NCBI RefSeq assembly: GCF_947489565.1
Contig: NZ_CANLEA010000017.1
Coordinates: forward strand, 1 to 64,000
Reading direction: 5' to 3'
Origin: an uncultured Kordia sp.
GTDB taxonomy: Bacteria; Bacteroidota; Bacteroidia; Flavobacteriales; Flavobacteriaceae
DNA: 64,000 nucleotides
Under the pieces are notes generated by a model. That model did no database searches. It was not told where the DNA came from and saw only the letters and a list, made by a program, of their open reading frames with translations. Position numbers and translations under genes: made by a program. Within the stretch, counting starts at the first letter, position 1. Each line of letters begins with the position of its first letter. Positions 44,102 through 53,002 of this stretch are shown here, piece after piece.

Positions 44102-44172
44102 AACTAAAAAACAGCGTTACCTAAAGATTCCCCAATCCAACGTGATACTTCTATCATTGCTGTTTTTTAGTT
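44102..44172 (-). terminator. Large hairpin after the AraC gene
   Basis: AACTAAAAAACAGC (44102-44115) and GCTGTTTTTTAGTT (44159-44172) form a 14-bp perfect stem with a 43-base loop, 17 bases beyond the stop of the minus-strand regulator. A second stem (AAAGCGG/CCGCTTT, 44063-44097) follows. It could be a terminator or the folded part of a small RNA. Confidence 0.4.
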
Positions 44173-44188
44173 TAATAATCAACCTAAC

Positions 44189-44929
44189 TTATTTTAAAGG
44201 AGCTTGTTTCAAAAAATCTGAAACGCTTTCTCCTGTTTTTCTTTGAAATGCTTTAGAGAACGATTCTCTATTGCTAAAACCTGCTTCTTGTGCCATGGCA
44301 TGCATGGTATAATTTCTATAGTCACGATGTTGTTTAAGTCTTTCAATACTATACTGAACTCGTAAATCATTGATATAATTTCGAAACGATTTCAGTTTGT
44401 ACGTATTAATCACTTTCGATAAATATTTTGTATTCGTTTGAAGCTTCTTTGCAAACTCATACAGTGTAATCTTAGGATTCAAAAATCCTCTTTCTTGTTC
44501 AAATACTTTCAAATTTTCTAATATCGCATCAATCACCACGGGATCAATATCTAGCGTATTATCTTTTGCTACTTCACTATTACTCTCATCGGATTTTTGA
44601 TTCTTTTCCAACAGAGAAACAATCTTTTCCAAGCGCTTATCGCCACGCTTATTCAATAAACATAACAGTCCAAAAAGTATGACTAAGAACAGTAGAACAC
44701 CAATGAGTATAAAATACTTCAGTTCAAAAGCTTCTTGTTTCTCTAGCAATGTTGCAATCAACTTTTCTTTCTGTTCCAGCAATGCTAAACTATCTGTTTG
44801 CGTCATTTTTTTAGGTACTGATAACTCTTGGATACTCTTATAAGCTTTCTTATTTTCACTTCCGTAGATGGCTCCCATGTTCAAAAAACAAACACATATC
44901 ATTAGTATATTTTTATATATCAACTTCAT
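44189..44929 (-). CDS. Membrane-anchored AraC-type transcriptional regulator
   Basis: The 246-residue protein has a signal-like N-terminus, a short coiled segment, a membrane span (about 72-93) and a cytoplasmic AraC/XylS DNA-binding domain (about 145-246: FAKKLQTNTKYLSKVIN, AQEAGFSNRESFSKAF). It looks like a shortened form of the TPR-AraC protein at 45712, with which it shares the DNA-binding end. No TPR sensor is present. The neighbouring peptide gene downstream may be its target. Confidence 0.87.
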   Translation of the reverse strand: MKLIYKNILMICVCFLNMGAIYGSENKKAYKSIQELSVPKKMTQTDSLALLEQKEKLIATLLEKQEAFELKYFILIGVLLFLVILFGLLCLLNKRGDKRLEKIVSLLEKNQKSDESNSEVAKDNTLDIDPVVIDAILENLKVFEQERGFLNPKITLYEFAKKLQTNTKYLSKVINTYKLKSFRNYINDLRVQYSIERLKQHRDYRNYTMHAMAQEAGFSNRESFSKAFQRKTGESVSDFLKQAPLK

Positions 44930-44952
44930 GGCAATTCTATTTTTTTAAGTAT

Positions 44953-45115
44953 TGAAGTGATTTAAACTTTTTCTTATGACTGCAAATTCATCTTGTTTTA
45001 CCCTGATTTTGACTTTTTTTCGTAACGTAGCTATGGCTATGTTGCTCAAAAAAAGCTTCATCAGGTCAAAAAATCTTTAATTTTCGTTACAAAACAAAAA
45101 GTTTAAATCACTTCA
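44953..45115. mobile_element. MITE-like element with 20-bp perfect terminal inverted repeats
   Basis: TGAAGTGATTTAAACTTTTT (44953-44972) is perfectly inverted at 45096-45115. Inside are further inverted pairs: CCTGAT (45002) with ATCAGG (45060), and GTAACG (45022) with CGTTAC (45085). The 163-bp element has no ORF of note. The size and nested palindromes fit a MITE or a REP-type element. Its right end overlaps the tail of the pseudogene at 45108-45465. Target-site duplications are not clear. Confidence 0.5.
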
Positions 45116-45465
45116 TTGATTCTTCTTTAATTCCTTCATCAACTTTGTTTCTATTGTGATTGGTTGATAGTGTCTTCACAATGACAATAAAAATGAGTGG
45201 AGCAATACAAATTCCTAATACGATTTTCAATTTGATGACGTGCATTATAGTCTTTATCCAATTCGGATATTGTTCCATATAATTCTTTGCTTTGTCTACA
45301 ATCAGTCAATTTTGATTTCCAATACTTCCGTATTGTCTATGTTGATCAGGTGTAAGATTTATGGTTTGTACCAGTCAGCACACTTTGAATACCTTATAAA
45401 TGTGTATCAAGGGTTGTTAATTCTTCCTCCGTAAACTCAATGCTAATTAAATTTTCTAATGCCAT
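45108..45465 (-). pseudogene. Decayed gene of a short flavobacterial protein
   Basis: From the ATG at 45465 the minus strand encodes MALENLISIEFTEEELTTLD, then an in-frame TAA and GIQSVLTG. After a frameshift it goes on with NLTPDQHRQYGSIGNQN, a TGA stop, and LIVDKAKNYMEQYPNW. The joined sequence resembles a conserved soluble protein of Bacteroidota (EELTxID ... NLTPEQRxxYGxIxNxNK ... KxYMEQYP; recalled, not searched). The end (IKLKIVLGICIAPLIFIVIV) is a membrane segment that seems to come from another small ORF. At least two stops and one frameshift show it is broken. Confidence 0.7.
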
Positions 45466-45635
45466 ACTATTTTTATTAAAGGTTATACTTTATGTTATAA
45501 ATCTGAGTTGTAGTGATGAGCAGTTTTTTTATTTATTAGGATTTCGCTTGTTAAAATTAAAACTGTTATTTTAGCAATCAGATTTTTTTTGATGGTGTAA
45601 ATGTATGTTTCAAAACCCTGTAAATCAAGAACTGT

Positions 45636-45683
45636 ATTTCTAGATTCCGTGAAATGAGAATCTATTTTCCTAGAAATGAGAAT
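45636..45683 (+). promoter_or_regulatory. Nested inverted and direct repeats before the TPR-AraC gene
   Basis: ATTTCTAG (45636-45643) pairs with CTAGAAAT (45670-45677), and inside it AGATTC (45642) pairs with GAATCT (45658). The phrase GAAATGAGAAT also occurs twice as a direct repeat, 22 bp apart (45651 and 45673). This could be a binding site for the AraC-type regulator itself. It overlaps the upstream in-frame ATG at 45676, favouring the later start at 45712. Confidence 0.4.
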
Positions 45684-45711
45684 AAATAATAATAAATATA
45701 ACTTATTGAAA

Positions 45712-47391
45712 ATGAATGATATGTTTAAATTTTGCTCCATTATTATATTATATTGTTCATTTTCTTTACTAGGGTATGCCCAAACTTCTCTAAAAGATAC
45801 ATTAGAAGGAAAAAATTTTGAAGAGTTGAAGAAAATTTTTTATCACAATAAAAATTTAGGTAAAACTGAAACAGGAAAAGAAGTGGCTTTATACACATTA
45901 TCTAAAGCAAGATCTTTAAAAAATAAAAAAGCTATTGCAAATAGTTTTATTCGTTTGTGTAGAGTTTCATATTATGACCTAGAATTAGCTTTGAAGTATA
46001 CAGATAGTTGTATCTTATATGCAATGGAGTATAAATTAGAAAAACAATTAGCCTCAGGTCAATTTTATAGAGGATTAGTTTTATTCAAGTTAGGTAGATA
46101 TGGTGCTTCTTTAAAAAGTTATTTAAAAGCTAATAAATATTATCATGATAAAGGTACTGAAACGAGTTATGTCTTAAGTCATAATATAGCTTTACTCAAA
46201 TTAAAAATAGGCTCTCCTAGACAAGCATTAAGTATTTTTAAGAAAAATTTAAAATATTATGATGAGCAAGGAAATTTCGGTGATCTCTATCTGAATACTC
46301 TTTATGGTTTAAGTATTGCGTATATCGCAAATAATAAGAAAGATTCAGCTTCAATTGTTAATAAAAAAGGCTATAAGCTAGCAAAAAAAATAAAGAGCTT
46401 TAGTCATCTATATTTTACTCAGGCTGAAGGAGCATTGCAATATAGAAAAGGTAATTTTATAGAAGCTAAAGATAGTTTATTAAAATCGATACCTTTTTTG
46501 AAATCTAATAAAGATTACTCAAATTTGGCTATAACATACTATTATCTTGGTTCAATTTCTAAAGTAGAAGAAACTAAAGTTAAATATTACAAGAAAGTTG
46601 ACAGTATATTTAAATTTAAAAAATACATTATTCCACAGCCAAGAAAAGCTTACGAAGGATTAATTAATTATTATAAGAAAAAGGGAGATATAAAAAATCA
46701 ACTCTATTATATGGATAGATTACTAGTTGTCGATACTATTATTAATAGGGAATATCGTAATGTTTCTAGAACTTTTCATTATGAGTATGATACTCCAAGA
46801 TTAATTGCGAATAAAGAAATATTAATTTCTGAGTTAAATAAAAAAAATAAAGATTTTAAATATGGGATTTATATTTTAGTTGCGGCTTTAATATTAGTTT
46901 TAGTATTATTGACTTCTATTTACAGGAGAAAAAAATCTAATGAGAAAAAGTTTAGAGAAATAATCTCTTCTTTAAAAGAAAAATCTCTTAATCAAGACCT
47001 AAATAAGACTAAGGGAAAAAAGAGAGTGATTCCTATTGATAATAAAACACTAAATCATATACTAAATGGGCTTGATGAATTTGAAAAAAATAAAACTTTT
47101 TTAACCCCTAAACTAACATTAAGCTCATTTGCAAAGAAATTAGAGACAAATACAAAGTATTTATCAATAGTAATTAATGACTATAAATCTCAAACTTTTA
47201 AAAATTACATTAATAATTTGAGAATAGAATATATAGTTGATGAACTATATAATAATCATATTCTAAGAAATTATACAATAAATGCTATAGCAATAGAAGC
47301 CGGTTTTTCTAGTACAGAATCTTTTACTAGAGCGTTTAGTAAGAAAACAGGATTAAATGTGTCTTATTTTTTAAAAAAGATAAAGTCTTGA
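45712..47391 (+). CDS. TPR-containing membrane AraC-type regulator
   Basis: The 559-residue protein has a signal peptide (to about residue 24), a periplasmic TPR region (about 60-360), one membrane span (about 384-404) and a C-terminal AraC-type domain (about 460-559: FAKKLETNTKYLSIVIN, AIEAGFSSTESFTRAF). It is a one-component sensor reading a periplasmic signal and binding DNA directly. It is followed by a GG-leader peptide and three subtilases that it may control. An in-frame ATG at 45676 exists but falls in a palindrome. Confidence 0.88.
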   Translation: MNDMFKFCSIIILYCSFSLLGYAQTSLKDTLEGKNFEELKKIFYHNKNLGKTETGKEVALYTLSKARSLKNKKAIANSFIRLCRVSYYDLELALKYTDSCILYAMEYKLEKQLASGQFYRGLVLFKLGRYGASLKSYLKANKYYHDKGTETSYVLSHNIALLKLKIGSPRQALSIFKKNLKYYDEQGNFGDLYLNTLYGLSIAYIANNKKDSASIVNKKGYKLAKKIKSFSHLYFTQAEGALQYRKGNFIEAKDSLLKSIPFLKSNKDYSNLAITYYYLGSISKVEETKVKYYKKVDSIFKFKKYIIPQPRKAYEGLINYYKKKGDIKNQLYYMDRLLVVDTIINREYRNVSRTFHYEYDTPRLIANKEILISELNKKNKDFKYGIYILVAALILVLVLLTSIYRRKKSNEKKFREIISSLKEKSLNQDLNKTKGKKRVIPIDNKTLNHILNGLDEFEKNKTFLTPKLTLSSFAKKLETNTKYLSIVINDYKSQTFKNYINNLRIEYIVDELYNNHILRNYTINAIAIEAGFSSTESFTRAFSKKTGLNVSYFLKKIKS

Positions 47392-47472
47392 TAGTTAGTG
47401 ACTTTTGTTTTTTTTATTTCTCTTTTCACGGAAAGTAGAAATGCATTTCTTTATTTTAAACTAAGAAGAGAC

Positions 47473-47480
47473 TACTTTTG
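47473..47480 (+). promoter_or_regulatory. -7 box of the peptide/subtilase unit
   Basis: TACTTTTG matches TAnnTTTG and is 25 bases before the peptide start at 47506. The -33 region (about 47449-47456) is T-rich without a clean TTTG, consistent with activator dependence. Confidence 0.45.
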
Positions 47481-47505
47481 AATCAAATTAAAATATCAAA
47501 TTAAG

Positions 47506-47727
47506 ATGAAAAAAATTAAATTTTTAAAACTAGGAAAAGTTAAAATTGCAAATGTAAACGATACAAATAAAGTGTTTGGAGGAGGTCAAACGGATTTCTG
47601 TGATACAGATAGTTGTAAAAAAGATCAATGTCTTGAGCCAACTCAAACCGGTCCTACATCTAATAACGAGGATGTATGTACAGGAAGTATTCTTAATTGT
47701 ATAACTAGGGACGATCAAACCTGTTAA
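47506..47727 (+). CDS. Lanthipeptide-type precursor peptide beside subtilases
   Basis: The 73-residue peptide starts MKKIKFLKLGKVKIANVND, a diverged version of the leader in the other peptides, then GGG at 25-27. The core has six Cys (32, 37, 42, 58, 65, 73), the last being the final residue. It is 13 bases before the first of three subtilase genes on the same strand, so the peptide and proteases are probably co-transcribed and the proteases could process it. No modification enzyme is nearby. Confidence 0.72.
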   Translation: MKKIKFLKLGKVKIANVNDTNKVFGGGQTDFCDTDSCKKDQCLEPTQTGPTSNNEDVCTGSILNCITRDDQTC

Positions 47728-47740
47728 CAAATAGAATTAT

Positions 47741-49429
47741 ATGTCATTTAAAGAAAAAGTACAGGTACTTATTTTATTATTGTCAAGTTTTTTTTTGATA
47801 GACTCTTGTATTTGTACAGTTGCTGCTATACAAAAAGATATAGTTTCTTTTGAGAGAAAGAAAGAGCTTGTGGGAAAAGAAAAAATGAATTGGCATTTTA
47901 AAGATGTTTTCAAGGACTCCATTCCTGGTATTAATCTTCAAATGGCATATAATTTTTTAAAAAGAAAAAAGGGAGATACAATTATTGTGGCTGTCATCGA
48001 TACTGAATTAGATCTTGTTCAAGATGATATGAAAAACCAAATTTGGATAAACAAAAATGAAATTCCAAACAACAATATTGATGATGATAATAACGGTTAT
48101 ATAGATGATATTCATGGTTGGAATTATGTAGGAAGTAAAAAGGGAGACAAGGCTCCCTATAGTCATTTTGAGTATGTGAGAATTATAAAAAAATATGATA
48201 CTCTGTTTAAAAACATGACTTCTATACAAGAAGTTTCAAAAAATAAACAAGATGAATTTAAAGTTTATCAAAAAGCATATTCTCAATACAATGAGAAACT
48301 AAAAACTGTCAGCAGCGATATTGAAAAATTTGATATTGCGATAAATCGTTATATAGAAGGTGAGAATATCCTAAAATCATATCTTCCTAATATTAAGGAA
48401 CCATATGATAAAGTACGATTAGATTCTTTGAAAAAAACACTAAAAAACGAGGAAGAAATAGAAAAACTACAACACTTAATAGTTTATAAAAAATATAGTC
48501 ATAGGTTAAGTTCTATAAGAAACAGAAGAGAATTGCTTTCAGAAATAATTGAGTACAAATTGAATTTTGATTTTAAAGAACGCTATCTAACAAATGATAA
48601 TACTGATGATTTAGATGATTTTCCTTATGGAAATAATAATGTTCAGGGTGTAAGAAAATTTAGTCATGCAACTAAAATGTCTTCAATAATTGCTGCAGAA
48701 AGAAATGATACCTCAGTAGAAGGGATTAATGATAAAGTAAAAATAATGCCTTTGAGTATTTCAGTATTAGGAAATGAACACGATAAAGATATTACATTAG
48801 CGATTCGATATGCGGTAGATAATGGGGCAAAAATTATCAATATGAGTATTGGAAAGGATTTCTCTTTACATCCAGAATGGGTATATGACGCAATAAAATA
48901 TGCTGAAGAGCACAATGTTTTAATTGTAACTTCCGCAGGAAATGATAGTTATAATTTGGATACAATTGAAAACTACCCAAATGATACTAAAAATAATGGT
49001 GTTGAGTTTGTCAAAAACTTTATTAAAGTAGGAAATACATCATATAGATTAAATTTAAAGTTAATAAATAGCTTTTCAAACTATGGAAAGGAAGAAGTAG
49101 ATATATTTGCTCCAGGAACAAGGATTTCATGTTTAAGTAGAAGAGGTGAAACTACAGATTCTGGAACTTCTTTGTCTTCTGCTGTTGTAAGTGGAGTTGC
49201 AAGCTTACTTTTTTCATATTACCCAAACTTAACCGCAGCAGAAGTAAAACAGATTATCATGGAATCGGGTGTATCATATAATATCATGGTCAACAAACCA
49301 TCTACAAACAAAGAAAAAGAACTTGTTCCTTTCAGTTCCCTATCCAAATCAGGAAAAATAGTAAATGCTTATAATGCGTTACTTTTGGCAGAAGAAGTTT
49401 CTAAAAAGAAGCAAAAAAGAAAAAAGTAG
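47741..49429 (+). CDS. S8 subtilase lipoprotein, paralog 1
   Basis: The 562-residue serine protease has a signal with possible lipobox (LIDSC, Cys23). The triad is Asp87 (VIDTELD), His309 (FSHATKM) and Ser477 (DSGTSLSS), with Asn401 in SAGND. The D-to-H distance (222) is far longer than in subtilisin (32), because a charged, helical insert occupies about 135-295. The His motif has lost the usual HGTHVAG. There is no T9SS tail; the end SKSGKIVNAYNALLLAEEVS is shared with the two next genes. Confidence 0.88.
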   Translation: MSFKEKVQVLILLLSSFFLIDSCICTVAAIQKDIVSFERKKELVGKEKMNWHFKDVFKDSIPGINLQMAYNFLKRKKGDTIIVAVIDTELDLVQDDMKNQIWINKNEIPNNNIDDDNNGYIDDIHGWNYVGSKKGDKAPYSHFEYVRIIKKYDTLFKNMTSIQEVSKNKQDEFKVYQKAYSQYNEKLKTVSSDIEKFDIAINRYIEGENILKSYLPNIKEPYDKVRLDSLKKTLKNEEEIEKLQHLIVYKKYSHRLSSIRNRRELLSEIIEYKLNFDFKERYLTNDNTDDLDDFPYGNNNVQGVRKFSHATKMSSIIAAERNDTSVEGINDKVKIMPLSISVLGNEHDKDITLAIRYAVDNGAKIINMSIGKDFSLHPEWVYDAIKYAEEHNVLIVTSAGNDSYNLDTIENYPNDTKNNGVEFVKNFIKVGNTSYRLNLKLINSFSNYGKEEVDIFAPGTRISCLSRRGETTDSGTSLSSAVVSGVASLLFSYYPNLTAAEVKQIIMESGVSYNIMVNKPSTNKEKELVPFSSLSKSGKIVNAYNALLLAEEVSKKKQKRKK

Positions 49430-49456
49430 CTTATCATTTTTCTAAAAACAATATCA

Positions 49457-51130
49457 GTGAAGCCAATACAACTTTTTGTTATTCTAAGTTCTTTCCTTAT
49501 CATAGCTTGCACTTCTTCAAAGCTAATAGTACAAAAGCCATATATAATAACATCATCATTTGCCAAAAAACAAGCACTTACTCAACAGGAAAAACAGACA
49601 TGGTATTATAAAGATATTATTAAGGATAGTATTGCAGGTATAAGTTTGAATAAAGCATATCAAGAATTGGAAAAGCTTCAAGCAAGTCCAGATACTGTTA
49701 TAGTTGCAGTTCTTGATATGCGGATTCATAAAAATCATGAAGATATTAAGCAGTTTATTTGGGAAAATCCTAATGAAGTTCCTAATAATGGATTAGATGA
49801 CGATAAAAATGGTTATATAGATGATATAAATGGTTGGAATTTCCTTGGAAACTCAAAAGGAGATCAAGTGTACAGAGCAAATTTTGAATATGTTAGAATC
49901 ATGCGAAAATTTGATAAGAAATTCAAAAATAAACGTATTGATGAGGTAAAAGATACTATTAACTTCAAATTATATTTAAAAGCAAAGCAAGAATATTCAG
50001 AAGAGTTAGGATACGTAAAAAGAAGAATAAAGTTGTTAAATTATAAGAAAAGAAGAAAAATATTTTTGGATAAACAATTAGGGAAAAAATATTTAAATAC
50101 TAAACTTACAATAGAAGTTCTACAAAATCTTAAACCAACTAGTAGCATTGTTGAGAAAAATATTCAAACACTTATTAGGTTAAAAAAAGATAGTATTAAA
50201 AATGTTGCTGATCTTGAATTAAGAAAGCGTTATTTAGATATTTATTTAAATCTTGATTTTGAAGAAAGAGAAATTATAGGAGACGATGTAAATGACATTA
50301 ACGACACTCTTTATGGTAATAATAAAATTAGTGCAGATAACACAGATGGAGCGCATACACATGCTGTAAAAGTAGCAGGACTAATTGCAGCAAACAGAGA
50401 TAATAACAAAGGAATAAGAGGAGTTACCAATCTAGTAAAAATTATGCCTATTGCAATATCGCCTTATGGAGATGAACAAGACAAAGATATAGCATTGGCA
50501 ATTCGTTACGCTGTAGATAATGGTGCAAAAATAATCAATATTAGTTCGAGTAAATACTTTTCTTTACATCAAGATTGGGTCATGAAAGCTTTACAATATG
50601 CAGAAAAGAGAGATGTTTTAGTGGTGACTTCTGCAGGTAATGTAGGTTATAATTTGGATGAAATGCAAAATTATCCAGACGATACTGATAAAGGAAATAC
50701 AGAAATTTTGAAAAACTTTATAAAAGTAGGGGCTTCAACTTATCAACTAGATGAAAATTTGGTTCATTACACTTCTAATTATGGAAGAGAGAGTGTTGAT
50801 ATTTTTGCTCCAGGTAAAAATGTTTATACTACTTATCCTAATAATACTTACGGATTTAGTAGTGGAACATCTTATTCAGCACCTATAGTATCTGGTATTG
50901 CTGCTTTGATTCGTTCTTACTATAGCGGTCTTTCTGCATCAGATGTTAAAAATATAATTTTAAATTCAGGAGTAGCTATCAATTGGAATGTCAATAAACC
51001 TCCAAATATAGATAACAAAGAATTGGTTCCTTTTAGTTCTCTATCCAAATCAGGAAAAATAGCAAATGCTTATAATGCGTTACTTTTGGCAGAAGAAGTT
51101 TCTAAAAAGAAGCAAAAAAGAAAAAAGTAA
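49457..51130 (+). CDS. S8 subtilase lipoprotein, paralog 2
   Basis: The 557-residue protein has a clean lipobox (LIIAC, Cys18) after a GTG start. The triad is Asp87 (VLDMRI), His302 (THAVKVAG) and Ser472 (SSGTSYSAP), with Asn395 in SAGNV. A ~180-residue helical insert between Asp and His is much less conserved than the catalytic parts. The last ~35 codons are nearly identical in DNA to those of paralog 1, a sign of recent duplication or conversion. The 27-base gap before it is the same length as the next one. Confidence 0.88.
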   Translation: MKPIQLFVILSSFLIIACTSSKLIVQKPYIITSSFAKKQALTQQEKQTWYYKDIIKDSIAGISLNKAYQELEKLQASPDTVIVAVLDMRIHKNHEDIKQFIWENPNEVPNNGLDDDKNGYIDDINGWNFLGNSKGDQVYRANFEYVRIMRKFDKKFKNKRIDEVKDTINFKLYLKAKQEYSEELGYVKRRIKLLNYKKRRKIFLDKQLGKKYLNTKLTIEVLQNLKPTSSIVEKNIQTLIRLKKDSIKNVADLELRKRYLDIYLNLDFEEREIIGDDVNDINDTLYGNNKISADNTDGAHTHAVKVAGLIAANRDNNKGIRGVTNLVKIMPIAISPYGDEQDKDIALAIRYAVDNGAKIINISSSKYFSLHQDWVMKALQYAEKRDVLVVTSAGNVGYNLDEMQNYPDDTDKGNTEILKNFIKVGASTYQLDENLVHYTSNYGRESVDIFAPGKNVYTTYPNNTYGFSSGTSYSAPIVSGIAALIRSYYSGLSASDVKNIILNSGVAINWNVNKPPNIDNKELVPFSSLSKSGKIANAYNALLLAEEVSKKKQKRKK

Positions 51131-51157
51131 CATGTAATTTTCCTAAAAACAACATCA

Positions 51158-52840
51158 GTGAAACCAATACAACTTCTTATCATTCTGGGCTCTTTCCTTA
51201 TCATAGCTTGCACTTCTTCAAAGCAAATAGCGCAAAAGCCACATATAATAACATCAGCTTTTGCCAAAAAACAAGCGCTTACTCAAAAGGAAAAACAAAA
51301 CTGGTATTTCAAAGATATTTTTGAAGATTCTATTCTTGGTGTAAGTTTAGAGAAAGCATATAAAAAACTTTTAAAGAATAAAAAATCCGATACTATTATA
51401 GTAGCTTTAATTGATACTGAATTGGATATAGATCACGAAGATTTAAAAGACCAAATCTGGACTAATAAAGATGAAATACCAAATAACAATATTGATGACG
51501 ATAATAATGGATATATAGATGATATTCAAGGTTGGAATTATGCAAATACCAAAATTGGAGATGCAATTCCGAATTCTAGCTATTCGTACACAAGGATTAT
51601 AAAAAAATATGATTCTTTATTCAAGAGAATGCCTTTGTCTAGCATTCCATCTAATCAGAAAAAATGGTTTCATGAATATTTGAGAGCACTTAAACGTTAT
51701 GATAAAGAGAAAAAAACAAGACAAAAAAATATTGATAAATATAATAGAATTAATAGAAATTTTATCAAAGCAGATTCAGTATTAGCTAATTACTTTCCTA
51801 GAAAAAATTATACGATTGCACAATTGGATTCTTTAAAAGCAACAACTATGGATTCAATTCTAATATCGGAAATAAGCAATATGAAATCATTTTTAAAAGG
51901 TAGAGTTAGTAAAAAAAGAACTGACAGATATTTAAATAGAGAATTTAATGTATTAAATACTCTATTAAATTTAAGCTATAATGACAGGCAAATCCAAGGA
52001 GATAATATACACGATATTTTAGATATTGATTATGGAAACAATAATATTCAAGGGACTAAAAAAATACATCACGGAACTCAAGTTATGTCAATTTTAGCTG
52101 CATCTCGTAAAAATAATATAGGTATAGACGGAATAAGTAATTTAATCAGAATAATGCCAGTTAGTATATCTGTTTCTGGTGATGAGTTTGATAAAGATAT
52201 TGCCTTAGCCATTCGGTATGCTGTAGATAATGGTGCTAAAATTATTAATATGAGTATTGGTAAGGAATTTTCAATGCATCCTAATTGGTTAAAAGAAGCG
52301 ATACAATATGCCGAAAGTAAGGACGTGTTAATTGTATCTTCAGCTGGAAACAAAAGTTATGATTTAAGCAAAGAATTCGATTACCCTGATGACTATGACG
52401 AAAATGGTGAGTTTGCAAAAAACTTTATCAAGGTAGGAGCAAGCTCCTACAAGGCAGATTCTACAATGGTTTGGCTATCTTCAAATTACAGTCAAAAAAA
52501 TGTTGATATTTTTGCTCCAGGACATAAAATTTATTGCCAAACAAGAAAACGATCCTCATATTATTCAGGTACATCTTATGCTTCTCCCATTGTAGCAGGA
52601 ATTGCAGCTTTAATTCGTTCACACTATCCGAATTTATCTGCTATTGAAGTAAAAGAAATTATTTTAGCATCAGGTATTTCTTTTGATGTTGATGTAGTAC
52701 AGCCTTATCCTTATGGAGAAAAACAACCTTCTGAGAAAATACCATTTAGCTCCCTATCCAAATCAGGAAAAATAGTCAACGCCTATAACGCACTTCTCAT
52801 GGCAGAAGAAGTCTCTAAAAAGAAGAAACGAAAAAAGTAA
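51158..52840 (+). CDS. S8 subtilase lipoprotein, paralog 3
   Basis: The 560-residue protein starts with GTG and has lipobox Cys18 and almost the same first 45 residues as paralog 2. The triad is Asp86 (LIDTELD), His305 (HHGTQVMS) and Ser473 (YSGTSYASP), with Asn398 in SAGNK; this copy keeps the best subtilisin motifs. The insert between Asp and His is again long and charged (about 135-290). It ends the unit, followed by a strong terminator. All three are probably surface or periplasmic lipoproteins. Confidence 0.89.
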   Translation: MKPIQLLIILGSFLIIACTSSKQIAQKPHIITSAFAKKQALTQKEKQNWYFKDIFEDSILGVSLEKAYKKLLKNKKSDTIIVALIDTELDIDHEDLKDQIWTNKDEIPNNNIDDDNNGYIDDIQGWNYANTKIGDAIPNSSYSYTRIIKKYDSLFKRMPLSSIPSNQKKWFHEYLRALKRYDKEKKTRQKNIDKYNRINRNFIKADSVLANYFPRKNYTIAQLDSLKATTMDSILISEISNMKSFLKGRVSKKRTDRYLNREFNVLNTLLNLSYNDRQIQGDNIHDILDIDYGNNNIQGTKKIHHGTQVMSILAASRKNNIGIDGISNLIRIMPVSISVSGDEFDKDIALAIRYAVDNGAKIINMSIGKEFSMHPNWLKEAIQYAESKDVLIVSSAGNKSYDLSKEFDYPDDYDENGEFAKNFIKVGASSYKADSTMVWLSSNYSQKNVDIFAPGHKIYCQTRKRSSYYSGTSYASPIVAGIAALIRSHYPNLSAIEVKEIILASGISFDVDVVQPYPYGEKQPSEKIPFSSLSKSGKIVNAYNALLMAEEVSKKKKRKK

Positions 52841-52842
52841 AT

Positions 52843-52880
52843 AAAAAAACTCCCAAGCTTATAAACTTGGGAGTTTTTTT
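52843..52880 (+). terminator. Terminator of the subtilase unit
   Basis: AAAACTCCCAAG pairs with CTTGGGAGTTTT around an eight-base loop, followed by T's, directly after the third subtilase gene. The stem is nearly the same as the one at 43636. Confidence 0.88.
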
Positions 52881-52952
52881 ATGCTCAAAATGTAAGTAGT
52901 TTATAAAAGTGCTTATTGCGTATTTTTCAATGAAAACCATAATTTTTATGTA

Positions 52953-53002
52953 TTTCGTCGAAAAAATATGCTTTTAATCGTTGAATTGTTAAAAAATTAA
53001 CA
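52953..53002 (+). promoter_or_regulatory. Shared upstream block of secreted-protease genes (copy 2)
   Basis: TTTCGTCGAAA (52953-52963, perfect palindrome around T) is followed after exactly 33 bp by TTAACA (52997-53002). It lies 110-159 bases before the reprolysin-like protease gene. The flanking ATTTCGTCGAAAAAATATG matches copy 1 at all but one position. Confidence 0.6.

Noticed and set aside
45240-45434. Plus-strand ORF of 64 residues
   Set aside because: It is antisense to the pseudogene, whose minus-strand reading frames give recognisable protein sequence.
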